A DNA stretch of 64,000 bases, taken from NCBI GenBank assembly GCA_024305405.1, contig JAKNDB010000070.1, positions 1,404,001 to 1,468,000 of the forward strand. The letters are read 5' to 3'. How positions within the stretch are numbered: the first letter of the stretch is position 1; every line of letters starts with the position of its first letter. Positions 61,875-64,000 of this stretch are shown piece by piece. Under the pieces are notes generated by a model. The model was not told where the DNA came from and made no database searches. It was given only the letters and a program-made list of their open reading frames with translations. The DNA is from Dirofilaria immitis. Its lineage: Eukaryota > Nematoda > Chromadorea > Rhabditida > Onchocercidae. Position numbers and translations under genes: made by a program.

Positions 61875-62045
61875 ACAGATACATACATACATATATATAT
61901 ATTAATTGGTAATTGAATGGTAATTTTTGTATTATAAATTTGAAATAGTTATGGTAAGAATATTACATACATATATGTATATATATTAATTGATAATTGA
62001 ATAATAATTTTTGTACTATAAATTTGAAATGGTTATGGTAGGAAT
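61875..62045. repeat. Tandem duplication of about 85 bp
   Basis: ACATACATATATATATATTA, TTGGTAATTGAAT and ATTTGAAATAGTTATGGTA occur twice. Confidence 0.8.
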
Positions 62046-63329
62046 ATCAGAATTTGAAACGAAAAATTTAATAAATTTAATTGTTTCATTTTTGTTTCGA
62101 TAAATTATAATAGCAATTGTTAGTGAAATAAAAAAATACATACTATTGTAATATAATATTAAATTAAATTAATAATAAAAATTTACACTTTTTAAATCTT
62201 AAATTTCGTGGAAGAAAGAATAAATAAAATTTAATTCAATTGACTGTTTCATAATTTTATAAAAATTTTATTCGAGAATATTTTTTTGCTTAAGATTTAC
62301 AATCTAAGCTTATCGTTTGGAAAACTTTTCACCTTTGGTATATCATTTCATTTGTATGTGTTTAGTAATTTTTCAAATCAACAAAATGATAATTTATTAT
62401 TATGATAAGGTGATTAATTAAATTTAAAACATTTAATGATATATTTTATTAATTTGATTAAAGCAATCAACTTTTATTGAAAATTCAAAGTTTAAAAAGT
62501 TTTTCGTTTTTCGTTTCTCGAAGATAAAAGTGAAAATGAATTTTATTGAATTTATTATTTTAAATTATTTATTTCAAATAGGATTGAAAATTTTTTTAAT
62601 TGATAAAATGATTGTTATCAAAATATTTGATAATTTTCTTTGTGATATATATATATCTATAATCGAGCGACATGCTTCATCTTTGAAATATTTATTTTTT
62701 AGCTTTTAGTAATTTCGTTTATTGATATGATAAGATTTGTTGATAAGATTATAAGTTGGAGAAATTATGAAAATAAGCAAATTAAAAAAAAAAGCCAATT
62801 TGTTGATATTCTAAGATTATAAGTTAATTTGTTGATATGATAAGATTATAAGTTAAGGAAAATTATGAAAATAAACAAATTACTGGGCAAATGAATCATT
62901 TCCAAATTTTATCGATCAAACAACAAAATTGTTAACATTTTAGGAAAAGATAATTTAACCATTTTTTTTCTTTTTTTTTTATTGTCAGTTAACCAAAATT
63001 GCATCTTCCATTTTTCCATCTTTATATTATCCATTTCAAAATAGTAATTGCCATTTTAGGTCGTCTAATCGTAAAGATGCGAAAATATTTCTTGAATCAT
63101 CTTCCAAAATTTCAATCCATCTTATTCGATAAACACCACTAAAGCTAGGCTATATTCGAGGCCTCATTTCTTTTCTTGGCCAATATCTATTTGAAAAAGG
63201 TAACCATGGAAAAGGCAAGCCTTAAAATACCATTAACCGATGATGCATTTTGGCATTGAATGGAAATAGGAAATAAAGGCTTTTTTTTTACGCATACCGT
63301 CAAACCACATAAGCGTAAATTAGTGACAG

Positions 63330-63382
63330 AAGAGAGAGAGAAAGAGAGAGAGAGAGAGGGAGAGAGAGAGGGAGAAAAAGAA
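63330..63382. repeat. (GA)n purine tract
   Basis: A GAGAGAGAGAGAG run mixed with GGGA and AAAG. Confidence 0.9.
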
Positions 63383-63529
63383 GGGAAGAAAAAGCAAATT
63401 TACCGTTTTTTTCTGCAATTTTTGGAGAAAAAAGAAAATTTTTGAAAAAATTTTGAAGAAAAAAAAGTGAAACAACTCTTTAACATTCTTCTAATACTTT
63501 GGTATAATATAGGAATGGAATATTTAAAT

Positions 63530-63842
63530 ATTAATTAAATATATAATATCTTATATTATCATTCCTGGGAAAGAATAATTCGATATTAAATTAATTAATT
63601 GATAATTATTAAATATATTGTATGAAGATTTTCATAATTAATATAAATTAATAATAAATGATATTTGAATATATTGAAGAAAAGCATCTAAATATATAAT
63701 ATCTCATATTATCATTCCTGGGAAAGAATAATTCGATATTAAATTAATTAATTGATAATTATTAAATACATTCTATGGAGATTTTCATAATTAATATAAA
63801 TTAATAATAAATGATATTTGAATATATTGAAGAAAAGCATCA
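63530..63842. repeat. Two tandem copies of a unit of about 155 bp
   Basis: Both copies start AAATATATAATATCTTATAT or a close variant. They share CATTCCTGGGAAAGAATAAT and end TATTGAAGAAAAGCATC, with very few differences. Confidence 0.92.
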
Positions 63843-64000
63843 ATAATTGCAATAATAATTATCATAGCATTTTTGCATATTCAAATTATTGGAAATCAAA
63901 TTTTCGTCATTTTAAATTAATCATTTCTTATTAATTAAAATTTGTTATAGTCTTTTTCAGTTTTTTTTTTTTAGTAATTACTAAAAAATGAAGTAGCAAA

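Larger units (their letters stand above)
57866..64000. other. Right-hand intergenic region
   Basis: No gene called. It holds a decayed tRNA copy, several tandem arrays, a (GA)n tract, and two patches of less AT-rich, more complex sequence (59039-59240 and 59813-59960) that could be exons or regulatory DNA. Confidence 0.6.

Noticed and set aside
1..64000. Bacterial endosymbiont (Wolbachia-type) insertion or a transposon
   Set aside because: I looked for bacterial-like genes, transposase, reverse transcriptase and terminal repeats and found none I could support.

Overview
The window is AT-rich nuclear DNA from a nematode, most likely a spirurid or filarial-type worm. The evidence is short spliced exons in long AT-rich introns, exons behind TTTTCAG or TTTTTAG acceptors, an EGL-46/INSM zinc-finger gene, a Dispatched gene of the kind that acts on nematode hedgehog-related secretion, and a fragment of 18S rRNA with nematode-style sequence. 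Nothing prokaryotic, viral or phage-like was seen. No complete transposon was recognised.

Layout. At the left edge is the 3' end of a plus-strand C2H2 zinc-finger gene (3-1018). A large minus-strand Dispatched-type RND transporter gene follows, about 18 exons over 15812-4631, with an 18S rRNA relic and a 65-bp tandem array in its introns. A tRNA-Ala(TGC) lies at 16977. About 8 kb of gene-poor, repeat-rich DNA follows (17-24.9 kb). A minus-strand TatD-family deoxyribonuclease gene (27308-24889) sits head to head with a plus-strand LisH-domain gene resembling NPAT (28512-35058). Two more plus-strand genes follow: a GTPBP6/HflX-type GTPase (36783-39469) and a CZIB (CXXC zinc-binding, UPF0587) protein (40955-43078). 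A minus-strand egl-46/INSM zinc-finger gene occupies 52587-48290. The right-hand 11 kb holds tRNA-Asp(GTC), a decayed copy of it, and tandem repeats.

The genes are unrelated single-copy loci, so no operon-like pathway is evident. The TatD and LisH genes probably share the 1.2-kb divergent promoter region between them. It carries a duplicated 101-bp element with a bZIP-like palindrome.

A recurrent defect matters for anyone using the annotation. Dispatched, TatD, the LisH gene, CZIB and both tRNAs need a single extra base, nearly always in a homopolymer, to restore reading frame or stem pairing. This looks like homopolymer under-calling in the assembly rather than genuine pseudogenes. The GTPase and egl-46 genes read through intact. 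All exon boundaries were inferred by eye from GT-AG sites, reading frame and remembered family sequences. No search was run.
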